A stretch of 64,000 bases of DNA from Acinetobacter oleivorans DR1. GTDB taxonomy: Bacteria > Pseudomonadota > Gammaproteobacteria > Pseudomonadales > Moraxellaceae. Position numbers and translations under genes: made by a program. The notes under the pieces were generated by a model, which was not told the origin of the DNA, ran no database searches, and saw only the letters and a list, made by a program, of their open reading frames with translations. Shown in pieces: positions 44,466 to 53,562 of this stretch. Location of the stretch: assembly GCF_000196795.1 (NCBI RefSeq), contig NC_014259.1, forward strand, positions 1,054,001-1,118,000, read 5' to 3'. The stretch's first letter is position 1. Every line of letters starts with the position of its first letter.

Positions 44466-46970
44466 TTACTTCTGTTTTAATGTAGCAACTTCTTCTGCAT
44501 TTTCTTGTGGCAGATCCTCAGCAGTAAGTTCTTCATGCTTCTTAATTTTTTTCTTATTTTTCTTTTTCTTTTTTGGCTCTTCTTCAATTTCAGCACCATC
44601 TTCAATGGCTTGCCAATATTCAAGTTGTTCCATTACTGCTGCATAAATTGAATTTTTGCTGTATTTACCCTTCTTATCGAGCGTACCGACCGGACGAGCC
44701 ATTAAAATTTCAAGTGCCTGATCAATCGTATCAATTGCATGGATATGGAATTGGCCGCTGCGAACAGCATCAATAACATCTTGACGTAACATCAAATGCT
44801 GCATGTTTTGACGAGGAATAATGACACCTTGCTTACCAGTCAAGCCTTGTAGCTTACATGCATCATAAAATCCTTCAATTTTTGCATTTACGCCGCCAAT
44901 AGGTTGAACTTGTCCTAATTGGTTCATAGAGCCGGTAATTGCCCATGATTGATCAATTGGTATTTGGCTAATTGCAGAAATCAACGCTGAAAGCTCAGCA
45001 ACAGTTGCACTATCGCCATCAACTTGACCATAGCTCTGTTCAAATGCAAGTGCAGCCGAGAAGTGTAAAATCTGTTCACGACCAAAGTGAGCTTTCAAGA
45101 AGCTAGACATCAGCAGCACGCCTTTCGCATGAAGTGACCCACCAAGTTCTACACTACGTTCAATATCAAGAATATCACCGCCACCTTGATAAACAGATGC
45201 CGTTAAACGAGAAGGTAAACCAAACTCAACATCTGCATAATGAATCACGGAGAGGGCATTGATCTGACCTAAACGGTATCCCGATGTTTCGATTAATTGT
45301 GTACCGCGTGAAAGATCTTGCCAGTAAAGCTCTCTTAAATAGCCTAAGCGATATTGGCGATGTTGTAGAGCGAGGTTAATGTGCTGGTCGGTTACCAGCT
45401 TCTCATTCGCTTTAAATGCATGATGATGTGCTTCGCGAATCAGGTCACCTAAGGTTGAAGCATGTAACGACAGTGAACTTTGGTCTTCAGCCTGACGGCT
45501 TGAATCAGTAAGTAAAGCTGCTAAAGCACTGCGGTCAAACGGAAGCAATTTATCCGCTTGTACATAGTCAGCAATGAGCTGCATGTAGGCTTGTTCATTT
45601 TCGTCATTACGTTGTAATGTATCAGTAAAATCTGCACGAATTTTAAATACACTACCAAGCTCTGGTTCTACTTCTAAAATTTCATAATAAATTTCAGGTT
45701 CTGCCATAAGAACCACTTTAATATCAAGTGGAACCGCAGCAGGTTCTATCGAGATAGAGCCTGTTAACGTCAGCATATGTTCAAGAGAAGATAACTTAAG
45801 TTGTCCTGATTTTAAGGCACGCTTTAAACCTTGCCATGCATAAGGCTGTTCGAGTAATTGCTCGGCCTCAAGCATTAAAAAACCACCATTTGCTTGATGT
45901 AGAGCACCTGGACGAATGAGAGTGAAATCTGTAGTAATTGTGCCGTTATGAGTGAGCTGTTCAACGTGGCCGAGTAAATTATAGTGCGTTGGAAAGTCTT
46001 CAAAAATAACAGGAGCGCCACTATTTGGTTTATTTGCAACAATCACATTGGCTTGATAACGTGCTGGAACACGATTGAACATTGATGGAGTAAAATCATC
46101 TTCATCTTGTTCTAAGATCAGTTCAACATTATCAATAATATCTTGGGCATATTGTTTTAAATAATCTTCAAGTCCTTTCACTTGACCATATTTATTTAAA
46201 ATAAGCTCCATTCTTGGCATAACAACTTGCGTTGCAATATCTCGATTTAACACAGACACTTTGTCGCGTGCATCATCTTCTAAATCACCTAAATGTAGAC
46301 CAAGGCGATCCAGCTTTTTATCCATATAGCGAATATTGGCCGCAATTTCAGCGCGTTGCTTACTATTTAATGCATCAATATCTGTTTGGGTAAGTTCTTG
46401 AACCTGATCATCTTTGACTTGTACGGGAACAAAACCATGTTTCTCATTACGAGAAATGAGTTTTAAATCAAGTTCTTCGCCTTCTTTGGTTAGTTCAACA
46501 AGCGCTTGTTGTTGTACATCACCTGTTTCCTGACGGATACGTTCAATACGATTGTGATAAGTCTCTGCACTAAAACGGCGTTCAAGTTGCTTTAAAATAA
46601 TTTGCCAAGTTTGATCATGTGCTTGTTGAAACTTAGTTCCTTGACCTGCTGGAAAGCGTAGAGCAATAGGTTGACGTGCTTGTTTGAAATTATAGACATA
46701 CACCCAGTCATCAGGCGTTGGCATTGTTTTGGCGTGCTGCTGTAACAAACGTTTAATCATAGTACGTTTGCCTAAACCAGCAGTTCCTACTGCAAAAATG
46801 TTATAGCCTGAGTAGGGTAAAGAAATTCCCGCCTCTACAGATGCTTTGGCACGATCTTGACCTAAAAAATTATTAAGAGGTTTGATGCGTTTAGTTGAAG
46901 CTGGAATTTTTTCAAAATCGGGGATATGTGTAAGTTGTTCAGGTTTTAAAACGGTTTTATCTAAGGTCAT
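44466..46970 (-). CDS. Lon-like ATP-dependent protease (AAA_32/LonB-type)
   Basis: The protein is about 834 residues from the start I prefer (46970, TLDKTVLKPEQ, where family similarity begins). The frame remains open for 61 more codons to 47153, with no clear ribosome site at either position. It has a divergent Walker A in AVGTAGLGKRTMIKRLL, a long coiled insert, Walker B region NGGFLMLEAEQLL, and a C-terminal Lon protease domain with the Ser-Lys pair: GDSATVAELSALISA and GGVNAKIEGFYDAC. The tail carries a lysine run (PKKKKKNKKKIKKHEE), unusual for the family. It would degrade selected proteins; substrates are unknown. Confidence 0.85.
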   Translation of the reverse strand: MTLDKTVLKPEQLTHIPDFEKIPASTKRIKPLNNFLGQDRAKASVEAGISLPYSGYNIFAVGTAGLGKRTMIKRLLQQHAKTMPTPDDWVYVYNFKQARQPIALRFPAGQGTKFQQAHDQTWQIILKQLERRFSAETYHNRIERIRQETGDVQQQALVELTKEGEELDLKLISRNEKHGFVPVQVKDDQVQELTQTDIDALNSKQRAEIAANIRYMDKKLDRLGLHLGDLEDDARDKVSVLNRDIATQVVMPRMELILNKYGQVKGLEDYLKQYAQDIIDNVELILEQDEDDFTPSMFNRVPARYQANVIVANKPNSGAPVIFEDFPTHYNLLGHVEQLTHNGTITTDFTLIRPGALHQANGGFLMLEAEQLLEQPYAWQGLKRALKSGQLKLSSLEHMLTLTGSISIEPAAVPLDIKVVLMAEPEIYYEILEVEPELGSVFKIRADFTDTLQRNDENEQAYMQLIADYVQADKLLPFDRSALAALLTDSSRQAEDQSSLSLHASTLGDLIREAHHHAFKANEKLVTDQHINLALQHRQYRLGYLRELYWQDLSRGTQLIETSGYRLGQINALSVIHYADVEFGLPSRLTASVYQGGGDILDIERSVELGGSLHAKGVLLMSSFLKAHFGREQILHFSAALAFEQSYGQVDGDSATVAELSALISAISQIPIDQSWAITGSMNQLGQVQPIGGVNAKIEGFYDACKLQGLTGKQGVIIPRQNMQHLMLRQDVIDAVRSGQFHIHAIDTIDQALEILMARPVGTLDKKGKYSKNSIYAAVMEQLEYWQAIEDGAEIEEEPKKKKKNKKKIKKHEELTAEDLPQENAEEVATLKQK

Positions 46971-47249
46971 TTTTATATCAGGTTGCTCAAAAGCTGAAGG
47001 AAATGCATTTACTGTGACGTTTGTGGTGGTTGTTTTAGCGAGTGATAAAGTTGAAATAGTCACTTGATCAAGTTTTTGTGTCACTGTTGATATCCAGCAA
47101 AAGAAAACGAAGGTTGAAGCCTTAAGGTATACAGGTTTAGCATAAAATATCAAGCAAACTTGCGGTTTTTATCGCCAAAACAAAAATGTTTGCATAAAGA
47201 ATCTTGAAAGCAATTGTAAGAAGGGTTTGAATAGGCACATTTATAATTT

Positions 47250-49424
47250 ATGGAAAATAAAAATCGAATGAGTGCTGAATCAAAAGGGTGGAAAAGTTCT
47301 TTTATGGCCTTCTTGGATCGCCGAGCAATTATTATGTTGTTTTTAGGCTTTTCCTCAGGAATTCCCATATTTCTAATTTTTTCAACCTTATCATTCTGGT
47401 TGACTGAAGCTGGAATTAACAGAAGTACTATTACGATGTTCTCTTGGGCAGCGTTAGCTTACTCATTCAAATTTATTTGGGCTCCATTAATAGATAAATT
47501 ACCACTTCCTTATTTAACAAAAAAAATGGGATTAAGGCGTAGTTGGTTGTTAATTGCACAGATTTTAGTTATCTGCGCAATTTGTTTAATGGCATTTACA
47601 AATCCATTACCGAACACTTCTGGGTTTGGTTCATTTTCAAATCTAACTATTATGGCAGGAGCGGCTATTTTTCTTGGCTTCTCTTCAGCTACACAAGATA
47701 TTATTGTGGATGCTTACCGTATTGAATTAACTGAAGATCCTAATGTACAAACTGTTTTAGCCTCAACTTATAATGCTGGATATCGTACTGCTACAATCAT
47801 CACGCAATTAGGTGCATTATTATTTGCGGCTTCTCTAGGTACCGCAGTTGGTAACTATATATATGAAGCATGGAGAACTACATATTTATTAATGGCCTGC
47901 CTAATGGGTATAGGAATAATTACAACATTATTTATCCATGAGCCTCAAGTTAAGCGTATTCAGCATCACTATCAAGCTAAAGATTATTTTCAGTTATTTG
48001 CGGTTTTTGTTATTTCAACCATCGTTTTTGGAATTAGTTTTTATCAAATCGGTTTAATTTTTGATTCATTTTCTATTGAAGATGCTTTTTTAAGTTTTTT
48101 ACTTTTAGTTATTAAATTTTTAATTAGTATATCAATTGCTGTTGTTGTAATTCTAGGTTTAATTAAATTTGGTCTAATTAATAAAAAAATTGTTGTAGAA
48201 ACATGGTTATCACCTTTATTAGATTTCTTTAAACGATATGGATTAAAAGTTGCTTTAGCAATTTTATTGTTAATAGGGTTTTATCGTATTTCAGATGTCG
48301 TTGCTGGTGTAATGGCTAATTTATTCTATTTAGACTTAAATTTTGATAAAGAAGAAATTGCTTGGTTTAATAAGTTTTTTGCAATTTTCTTTGTCATATT
48401 GGGTGGTTTCCTCGGAGGAATGTTAGCACAACGCTATAATGTGATGAAAATGATGTTCTTAGGAGCAATTTTAGCAAGCACTACTAACTTGATTTTTGTT
48501 GGATTAGTTAAGTCTGGTGCCACTATGCAAAATGTTCAGGTTCATATTGGGGATCAAACTTATACTACCAGCCCTGATGAAGTAGGAAATTGGTCATTAA
48601 AATTCCCAAGTAATACATTAACAACAGCTCAGGATAAAGTCTCAATTGATTCTCAGCCTGTGGGATATACTGAACCCTTAAAGATAAACCTTCCATTAAA
48701 ATTATTTAGCTCAGAATCACAACCAGATATTTATATTCAAGCAATTGGTGGAGATAATCTTTTATATAAAGATGAGCTGAAAAAAGATGTAATTCTTCAT
48801 GGTAGTTTATTGAATCTGCCTAAAAATAGTGAACTAAAATCAGTTAGCATTTTATTGAATTCAAAAGATAAAATAGAAGGCAAGATTAAAGATAATGATT
48901 GGAGTGTTATTGTTCCTGGAAATGATCTTGCTAAACTTAATTCAATACAAGTAGAAGCAAATTATGAAGCTAATAAGCAATCGCATACTTTAACTTTAAA
49001 TCATTCTTATCAAAAGCAACTAGAAGAGAATCAGCCTCGTTATCGTATGAGTTTATCCGATATTCCTGCGATTCCGATTGATAAAAATATTGATATTGAA
49101 TTGAAAGGAAAAGTGGTTGTTCCTTATAGCAAAGTTTGGTTAGTAATGGGCATCATATTTGATAACTTAGCCTCTGGATTAGCTGGGGCAGTTTTTATTG
49201 CATTTCTTTCTAGTTTAACGAGTGTGTCATTTACTGCCATGCAATATGCTATTTTTAGCTCGCTAATGCTGTTGTTACCAAAAACGATTGGTGGTTACTC
49301 AGGTACAATAGTGAATCATATCGGTTATTCAGGCTTTTTTACGGCTACATTTTTGATGGGATTACCAATTTTATTACTCGTGATATGGGTAGGTAAGTTG
49401 TTGGCTAATCAATCATCAAAATAA
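47250..49424 (+). CDS. ampG: AmpG-type muropeptide transporter with a large extra domain
   Basis: This 724-residue major facilitator protein imports anhydromuropeptides for cell-wall recycling. The first part matches AmpG: FLGFSSGIPIFLIFSTLSFWL, FSWAALAYSFKFIWAPLID and FSSATQDIIVDAYRIE. E. coli AmpG has 491 residues. Here a soluble, beta-rich segment of about 190 residues (about 427-620) is inserted between membrane segments, containing two Ig-like halves (GNWSLKFPSNTL and DNDWSVIVPGNDL). Two more membrane helices follow the insert. The gene is divergent from the Lon-like gene, and gloA follows by 22 bp. AmpG links cell-wall recycling to beta-lactamase induction in other bacteria. Confidence 0.83.
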   Translation: MENKNRMSAESKGWKSSFMAFLDRRAIIMLFLGFSSGIPIFLIFSTLSFWLTEAGINRSTITMFSWAALAYSFKFIWAPLIDKLPLPYLTKKMGLRRSWLLIAQILVICAICLMAFTNPLPNTSGFGSFSNLTIMAGAAIFLGFSSATQDIIVDAYRIELTEDPNVQTVLASTYNAGYRTATIITQLGALLFAASLGTAVGNYIYEAWRTTYLLMACLMGIGIITTLFIHEPQVKRIQHHYQAKDYFQLFAVFVISTIVFGISFYQIGLIFDSFSIEDAFLSFLLLVIKFLISISIAVVVILGLIKFGLINKKIVVETWLSPLLDFFKRYGLKVALAILLLIGFYRISDVVAGVMANLFYLDLNFDKEEIAWFNKFFAIFFVILGGFLGGMLAQRYNVMKMMFLGAILASTTNLIFVGLVKSGATMQNVQVHIGDQTYTTSPDEVGNWSLKFPSNTLTTAQDKVSIDSQPVGYTEPLKINLPLKLFSSESQPDIYIQAIGGDNLLYKDELKKDVILHGSLLNLPKNSELKSVSILLNSKDKIEGKIKDNDWSVIVPGNDLAKLNSIQVEANYEANKQSHTLTLNHSYQKQLEENQPRYRMSLSDIPAIPIDKNIDIELKGKVVVPYSKVWLVMGIIFDNLASGLAGAVFIAFLSSLTSVSFTAMQYAIFSSLMLLLPKTIGGYSGTIVNHIGYSGFFTATFLMGLPILLLVIWVGKLLANQSSK

Positions 49425-49446
49425 AGGTTTCCTAGGAGATAAATAT

Positions 49447-49848
49447 ATGCGAATGCTTCATACAATGTTGCGAGTAGGCAATTTAGAACAATCTTTAAAG
49501 TTCTATACCGAAGTATTAGGAATGAAGTTACTTCGTAAGCGTGATTATGAAGAAGGGCGCTTTACACTGGCATTTGTTGGTTATGGTGATGAAGAAACCA
49601 ATACTGTGCTTGAGCTTACCCATAACTGGGATACATCAAGTTATGAGTTAGGTAATGCCTATGGTCATATTGCGATTGGTGTTGACGATGCCTATAAAGC
49701 GTGTGAAGAAATTAAAGCACGTGGCGGCAAAGTTGTGCGTGAAGCGGGCCCAATGAAAGGTGGTGTTACCGTTATCGCATTTGTTGAAGATCCAGATGGT
49801 TATAAAATCGAGTTGATTCAACAAGATGCTAATGCGACAAATAACTAA
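49447..49848 (+). CDS. gloA: Lactoylglutathione lyase (glyoxalase I) GloA
   Basis: This 133-residue metalloenzyme converts the methylglyoxal-glutathione adduct to S-lactoylglutathione. It has the repeated beta-alpha-beta fold with metal ligands in LHTMLRV (His5-type), LELTHNW (Glu), YGHIAIGV (His) and YKIELIQ (Glu), matching the Ni-dependent short form of E. coli (135 residues). The ribosome site ctaggagat lies 7 bases before the ATG. It follows ampG by 22 bp and ends at a long terminator-like structure. Confidence 0.95.
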   Translation: MRMLHTMLRVGNLEQSLKFYTEVLGMKLLRKRDYEEGRFTLAFVGYGDEETNTVLELTHNWDTSSYELGNAYGHIAIGVDDAYKACEEIKARGGKVVREAGPMKGGVTVIAFVEDPDGYKIELIQQDANATNN

Positions 49849-49905
49849 AAATTGACTATGACGCTTTAAGATTTAGGTCTTAAAAGTCTAGCTTTATTTT
49901 TTTAG

Positions 49906-49957
49906 CCCAGTATGATGAACGCTTGACCAGATGGTCAATTTATCAACTGGGTTTTTT
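49906..49957 (+). terminator. Branched terminator-like structure after gloA
   Basis: CCCAGT (49906-49911) pairs with ACTGGG (49946-49951) before a six-T run. The loop holds a second perfect hairpin, TTGACC-agat-GGTCAA (49923-49938). Confidence 0.65.
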
Positions 49958-49986
49958 ATTATCTAAAATAATCATAGGATGTGGCT

Positions 49987-50952
49987 ATGTTGAAGTTATT
50001 GGCACTTGATCGATTTACAATTTTGTTAGTTGGAATGGTACTGCTAGCAACATTTTTTCCAGTCAGTGGTCAAGCTGCGCAATATTTCAATACACTGACT
50101 ACTGTCGCGATTGCAATTTTATTCTTTTTGCATGGTGCAAAGCTGTCTCGCGAGGCTGTAATTGAAGGCGTTTTGCATTGGAAAATGCATTTACTTGTCT
50201 TCGCATTTACTTTTTTTATTTTCCCTGTGTTGGGTTTGTTAGCTAAACCGATTCTGTTACCTCTACTCGGCCAGCAGCTGTACTGGGGTTTTCTGTTTAT
50301 GTGCTTTTTACCCTCTACAGTTCAATCTTCTATTGCATTTACATCAGTTGCAAAAGGGAATGTGGCTGGAGCGGTTTGTAGCGCATCTTTTTCCAATTTG
50401 ATTGGTATGTTTATTACACCAGTGTTGGTGAGCTTTTTTATTTTAGGCCAAAGCCAACATGGGTTCGATCCGACTGCTTCAATTATACAAATTACATTGT
50501 TGCTGTTAGTGCCATTTATTTTAGGGCAAATATTACGTCCTTATATTTTTCCTTATATGGCAAAAGTTCCAAGTATTGTTAAAGCATTCGATCAAGGCTC
50601 GATTTTGATGGTGGTGTATGGCGCGTTCAGTGGGGCAGTGGTTGCAGGTCTTTGGCATCAGGTAAACTGGAAAACCTTGCTTATTTTAGTGGTTGCTTGT
50701 TCAGTTCTTTTAACGGTCATTATGTTATTAGCACTGTATCTACCTCGTGCTTTTGGATTTAACCGAGCAGATCAAGTCACGGTTTTCTTTTGTAGTTCAA
50801 AAAAGACGTTGGCAAGTGGTGTGCCGATGGCGCAAATCTTATTTATTGGTCAGCCTTTAGGCATGATTGTGTTGCCTATTATGATCTTTCACCAAATCCA
50901 ATTAATGGTTTGTGGGGTAATTGCAAATTACTGGGCTAAATCTAAAGATTAA
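49987..50952 (+). CDS. Bile acid:sodium symporter-like (SBF/YfeH) transporter
   Basis: This 321-residue membrane protein has about ten hydrophobic segments. It shows the SBF-like pattern LFFLHGAKLSREAV near residue 40, FLPSTVQSSIAFTSVAKGN (about 110-130) and FFCSSKKTLASGVPMAQ (about 260-277), characteristic of the YfeH branch. Transport of an organic anion with sodium is inferred; the substrate is unknown. I chose the ATG at 49987 because AGGA lies 7 bases upstream, in preference to the GTG at 49981. It is a single gene. Confidence 0.82.
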   Translation: MLKLLALDRFTILLVGMVLLATFFPVSGQAAQYFNTLTTVAIAILFFLHGAKLSREAVIEGVLHWKMHLLVFAFTFFIFPVLGLLAKPILLPLLGQQLYWGFLFMCFLPSTVQSSIAFTSVAKGNVAGAVCSASFSNLIGMFITPVLVSFFILGQSQHGFDPTASIIQITLLLLVPFILGQILRPYIFPYMAKVPSIVKAFDQGSILMVVYGAFSGAVVAGLWHQVNWKTLLILVVACSVLLTVIMLLALYLPRAFGFNRADQVTVFFCSSKKTLASGVPMAQILFIGQPLGMIVLPIMIFHQIQLMVCGVIANYWAKSKD

Positions 50953-50982
50953 TTCGCAAATAAAAAATATTTGGCGTATAAT
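50953..50982 (+). promoter_or_regulatory. rpmE: Promoter candidate for rpmE
   Basis: TTCGCA (50953-50958), an 18-base spacer and a consensus TATAAT (50977-50982) lie just after the previous stop codon. Transcription from here would give a leader of about 160 bases before rpmE, containing a small GCTCA/TGAGC hairpin near 51061. Confidence 0.55.
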
Positions 50983-51147
50983 CTTGTCCACTTGTTGTGC
51001 TTAGCTCTAACCCTAGAGGTTTCGGTGGGCCAAAAGAATGGTCTGTTGTGGTGTTGATCTGCTCATTTTGAGCTTTCCTCGATTTATTTTGAGAGTGATC
51101 AATTGCGATAACAGCTTAAGCCTTTCTACAATTAGGAGTAATCGACG

Positions 51148-51372
51148 ATGCGCGCCGATATTCACCCAAAATATGAAAAATTAGTTGCAACTTGTTCTTG
51201 CGGTAACGTAATCGAAACTCGTTCTGCTTTAGGTAAAGAAACTATCTACCTTGACGTATGTTCAGCTTGCCACCCTTTCTACACTGGTAAGCAAAAGAAT
51301 GTAGACACTGGTGGTCGTATCGACAAATTCAAACAACGTTTCTCTGGTATGTCTCGCTCTATCAAGCGTTAA
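51148..51372 (+). CDS. rpmE: 50S ribosomal protein L31
   Basis: This 74-residue ribosomal protein is of the zinc-binding (C+) form: MRADIHPKYEKLVATCSCGN with C-x-C, then VCSACHPFYTGKQK with the second cysteine pair. L31 joins the ribosomal subunits at the B1 bridge region. The C-terminal basic tail (RFSGMSRSIKR) is normal. The ribosome site taggagtaa precedes the ATG by 8 bases. A strong terminator follows. Confidence 0.97.
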   Translation: MRADIHPKYEKLVATCSCGNVIETRSALGKETIYLDVCSACHPFYTGKQKNVDTGGRIDKFKQRFSGMSRSIKR

Positions 51373-51388
51373 TACTGAAAAACGAAAC

Positions 51389-51416
51389 AAAAAACGGGCT
51401 TTATGCCCGTTTTTTG
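51389..51416. terminator. Bidirectional terminator after rpmE
   Basis: AAAAAACGGGC, loop tttat, GCCCGTTTTTT, between rpmE and the convergent FimX-like gene. Confidence 0.92.
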
Positions 51417-51435
51417 TTTATGAACGACAAGACCA

Positions 51436-53562
51436 TTATTGGTCTTGTACATCTGTTAATCGATCAAGTCGTTTCTGGAAATAACGACCTTGTAAGAAAC
51501 GTGCTTCCACATTCCAAGCGTTAGCAAATAAGTTCATATCATTAAGATCGGCAAGTAAAATCCCTACAGGTTTTACAGTCAAATAATTTAGAATCTTTTC
51601 TTGTAATTGCGCTAAACCAGCATCTGAGTTTAATAGCTCTGTCTTCTTCGATTGCAATTTTAAATATTGAACATCAAGTTGTTGCAATATCGATTCACTA
51701 TACATAGAAGATGTGAAATCTCGAATTGAAATTTCTGCGCCATGTTGACGTAGGCGGGCTATAAGTTGCTGTGCAATTGCAAGGTGTGGCTGAATCGCTT
51801 GCTCTGAAAATTGTAAAATCAACGGGCTTTCTTGCTTACTACCAATAATGGTGAGTAATTTCGAAATGAGTTCAGGGGCTGATTTATCTTTGAGTAAGAT
51901 ATCAATATTTAAGTTAATAATCAGCTTGGCTTTCGGGTACTGCGTAATGAAATTATGTAGCTGCTTGCAAGCCTCGACCAAAATCCAACGGTCTAATTGA
52001 ATCGAAAGTTCACTATCATCTCGCAATGCGGCTAAATCATTTAAATCATGCCACTGTTCATCTGCAATAAAACCACTCGTCACTTCGTAGTTATGGGTTT
52101 CTTGATCATGCTTATCATAAATCTGCTGATATTTTAAATGAATTTCACCCCGTGCCAGCTGTTGCTTTAACTGCTGTAATAACGGTGAAGGCATTGGAGC
52201 ATCAACATCTTGAAGGCTTAAATCAAGTGACAAAGACGAGCTGATAGGTTCAGAAGGGATAATATCGATTGTTGGCGTTAGCTCAATTTCTGGCTTGGCT
52301 TTAGGTAAGGCTTGCTGATTTGTTTGATCAAGAAGCTTTGCAAAGCTAGCTTCATTTAATGGCTCTGTAATTTGCGCATAACTCAGTTTGAATTGTACTG
52401 AGTAATTAAGTTCATTAACCGTTAATAAATGCTCTTTTTGCAAAGTTTGCAGACTAGCCAATTGGGAGTTAAGGACTGTACTGTTTTCGGCTTGCAAAAC
52501 GCCAAGATATGACCCAAGTTCAAGATTGAAAATCGGCATTTGAGCCTGTTCTTTCAGGAAACTTTGCAGCTGATTAAAATATTGTCCGGGTGTTTGCCAG
52601 TCTAGTTGAAACACTCGTTCTGGGCACTGATTTAGTCTGAATAAAACCAATGCATTCGCTTGAGCAGGGTGTGTCGATAGTTGTCGATTAATTTGTTGCC
52701 AAGGCGCAGTGGATCCGTAACTTTTTTCAGCAAAAGCTATATTGGCAGGTGTTTGTAAATCTAGTTGATAGTCAATAGTTAACTGTACGGCGTCTTCTTC
52801 TTGACTCGGAATAAATTCAAGTTTTAAAGCATTATTACCTGAAATTGCTGCATGTTGACTCTGGATTTCAAAACGAGCCTGATCAAATTGACCTAATGAA
52901 ATCTTTTTAAATCTTTGTTTAAAAATATTTAAATCATTGGGTTGTAAAACATCTAAGATGGGTAGGCCGATAATCTCTTCTTCTTGCTTAAAGCCAAAAA
53001 GGTTGAGGTATTCTGTATTTGCCTTAACGTGCATGCCTTCTTGAAAGAGGGCAACTGCTTTATGACTGTTATTCACCAATGTTTGTGTATGAGAATGAAT
53101 AGTTTCCAATTCATTGGTCAGACGTTGCTCAGTTTGCAATAAGTGACTATATGACAAGGTCCGAATAAGCGTGATATAAAAATAATCTAATGGCTCTAAT
53201 GGAACTACATCATAGATACCTTTATGAATATAGGATTGATATTGCTGAGGTTGATAATCTTCAGGTTGCAATAATAAAACAGGTAAATGTGGCTGCTCAG
53301 ATGCTTGAATAAGGGAGAGGGTTTGTTCAATTTTTAGGTCATAAGCACGACCAAAAATAATAGCATCCCAAGGCGTATTTAACTGTTTTTCGAAACTTTT
53401 TAGATCATCAAGTAATAACGCATGAACTTGATAATTATTCCCCAATAATAAATTTAAAATCTGGTTATAACGTAGCTGGTTGTCATCAATAATGAGTAAA
53501 CGTGTTTCAGTACGTTTTAACTTTTTAGATAATAAAGAGTTTCTCACTTTAGTGCTTCCCAT
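51436..53562 (-). CDS. FimX-like protein with degenerate receiver, PAS, GGDEF and EAL domains
   Basis: The 708 residues follow the layout of Pseudomonas FimX: receiver (20-140), PAS (about 160-270), diverged GGDEF (about 285-400) and EAL (about 463-700). The receiver lacks the phosphorylated aspartate (DAIIFG instead of D). GGDEF reads LELGSYL. EAL reads EVT at 493-495, the DDFGTG loop reads RDFTSS, and the late glutamate is an aspartate (LLADLND), so no c-di-GMP turnover is expected. FimX binds c-di-GMP through its degenerate EAL and controls type IV pilus assembly; the same is inferred here. The start overlaps the end of the PilZ gene by 19 bases. Confidence 0.8.
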   Translation of the reverse strand: MGSTKVRNSLLSKKLKRTETRLLIIDDNQLRYNQILNLLLGNNYQVHALLLDDLKSFEKQLNTPWDAIIFGRAYDLKIEQTLSLIQASEQPHLPVLLLQPEDYQPQQYQSYIHKGIYDVVPLEPLDYFYITLIRTLSYSHLLQTEQRLTNELETIHSHTQTLVNNSHKAVALFQEGMHVKANTEYLNLFGFKQEEEIIGLPILDVLQPNDLNIFKQRFKKISLGQFDQARFEIQSQHAAISGNNALKLEFIPSQEEDAVQLTIDYQLDLQTPANIAFAEKSYGSTAPWQQINRQLSTHPAQANALVLFRLNQCPERVFQLDWQTPGQYFNQLQSFLKEQAQMPIFNLELGSYLGVLQAENSTVLNSQLASLQTLQKEHLLTVNELNYSVQFKLSYAQITEPLNEASFAKLLDQTNQQALPKAKPEIELTPTIDIIPSEPISSSLSLDLSLQDVDAPMPSPLLQQLKQQLARGEIHLKYQQIYDKHDQETHNYEVTSGFIADEQWHDLNDLAALRDDSELSIQLDRWILVEACKQLHNFITQYPKAKLIINLNIDILLKDKSAPELISKLLTIIGSKQESPLILQFSEQAIQPHLAIAQQLIARLRQHGAEISIRDFTSSMYSESILQQLDVQYLKLQSKKTELLNSDAGLAQLQEKILNYLTVKPVGILLADLNDMNLFANAWNVEARFLQGRYFQKRLDRLTDVQDQ

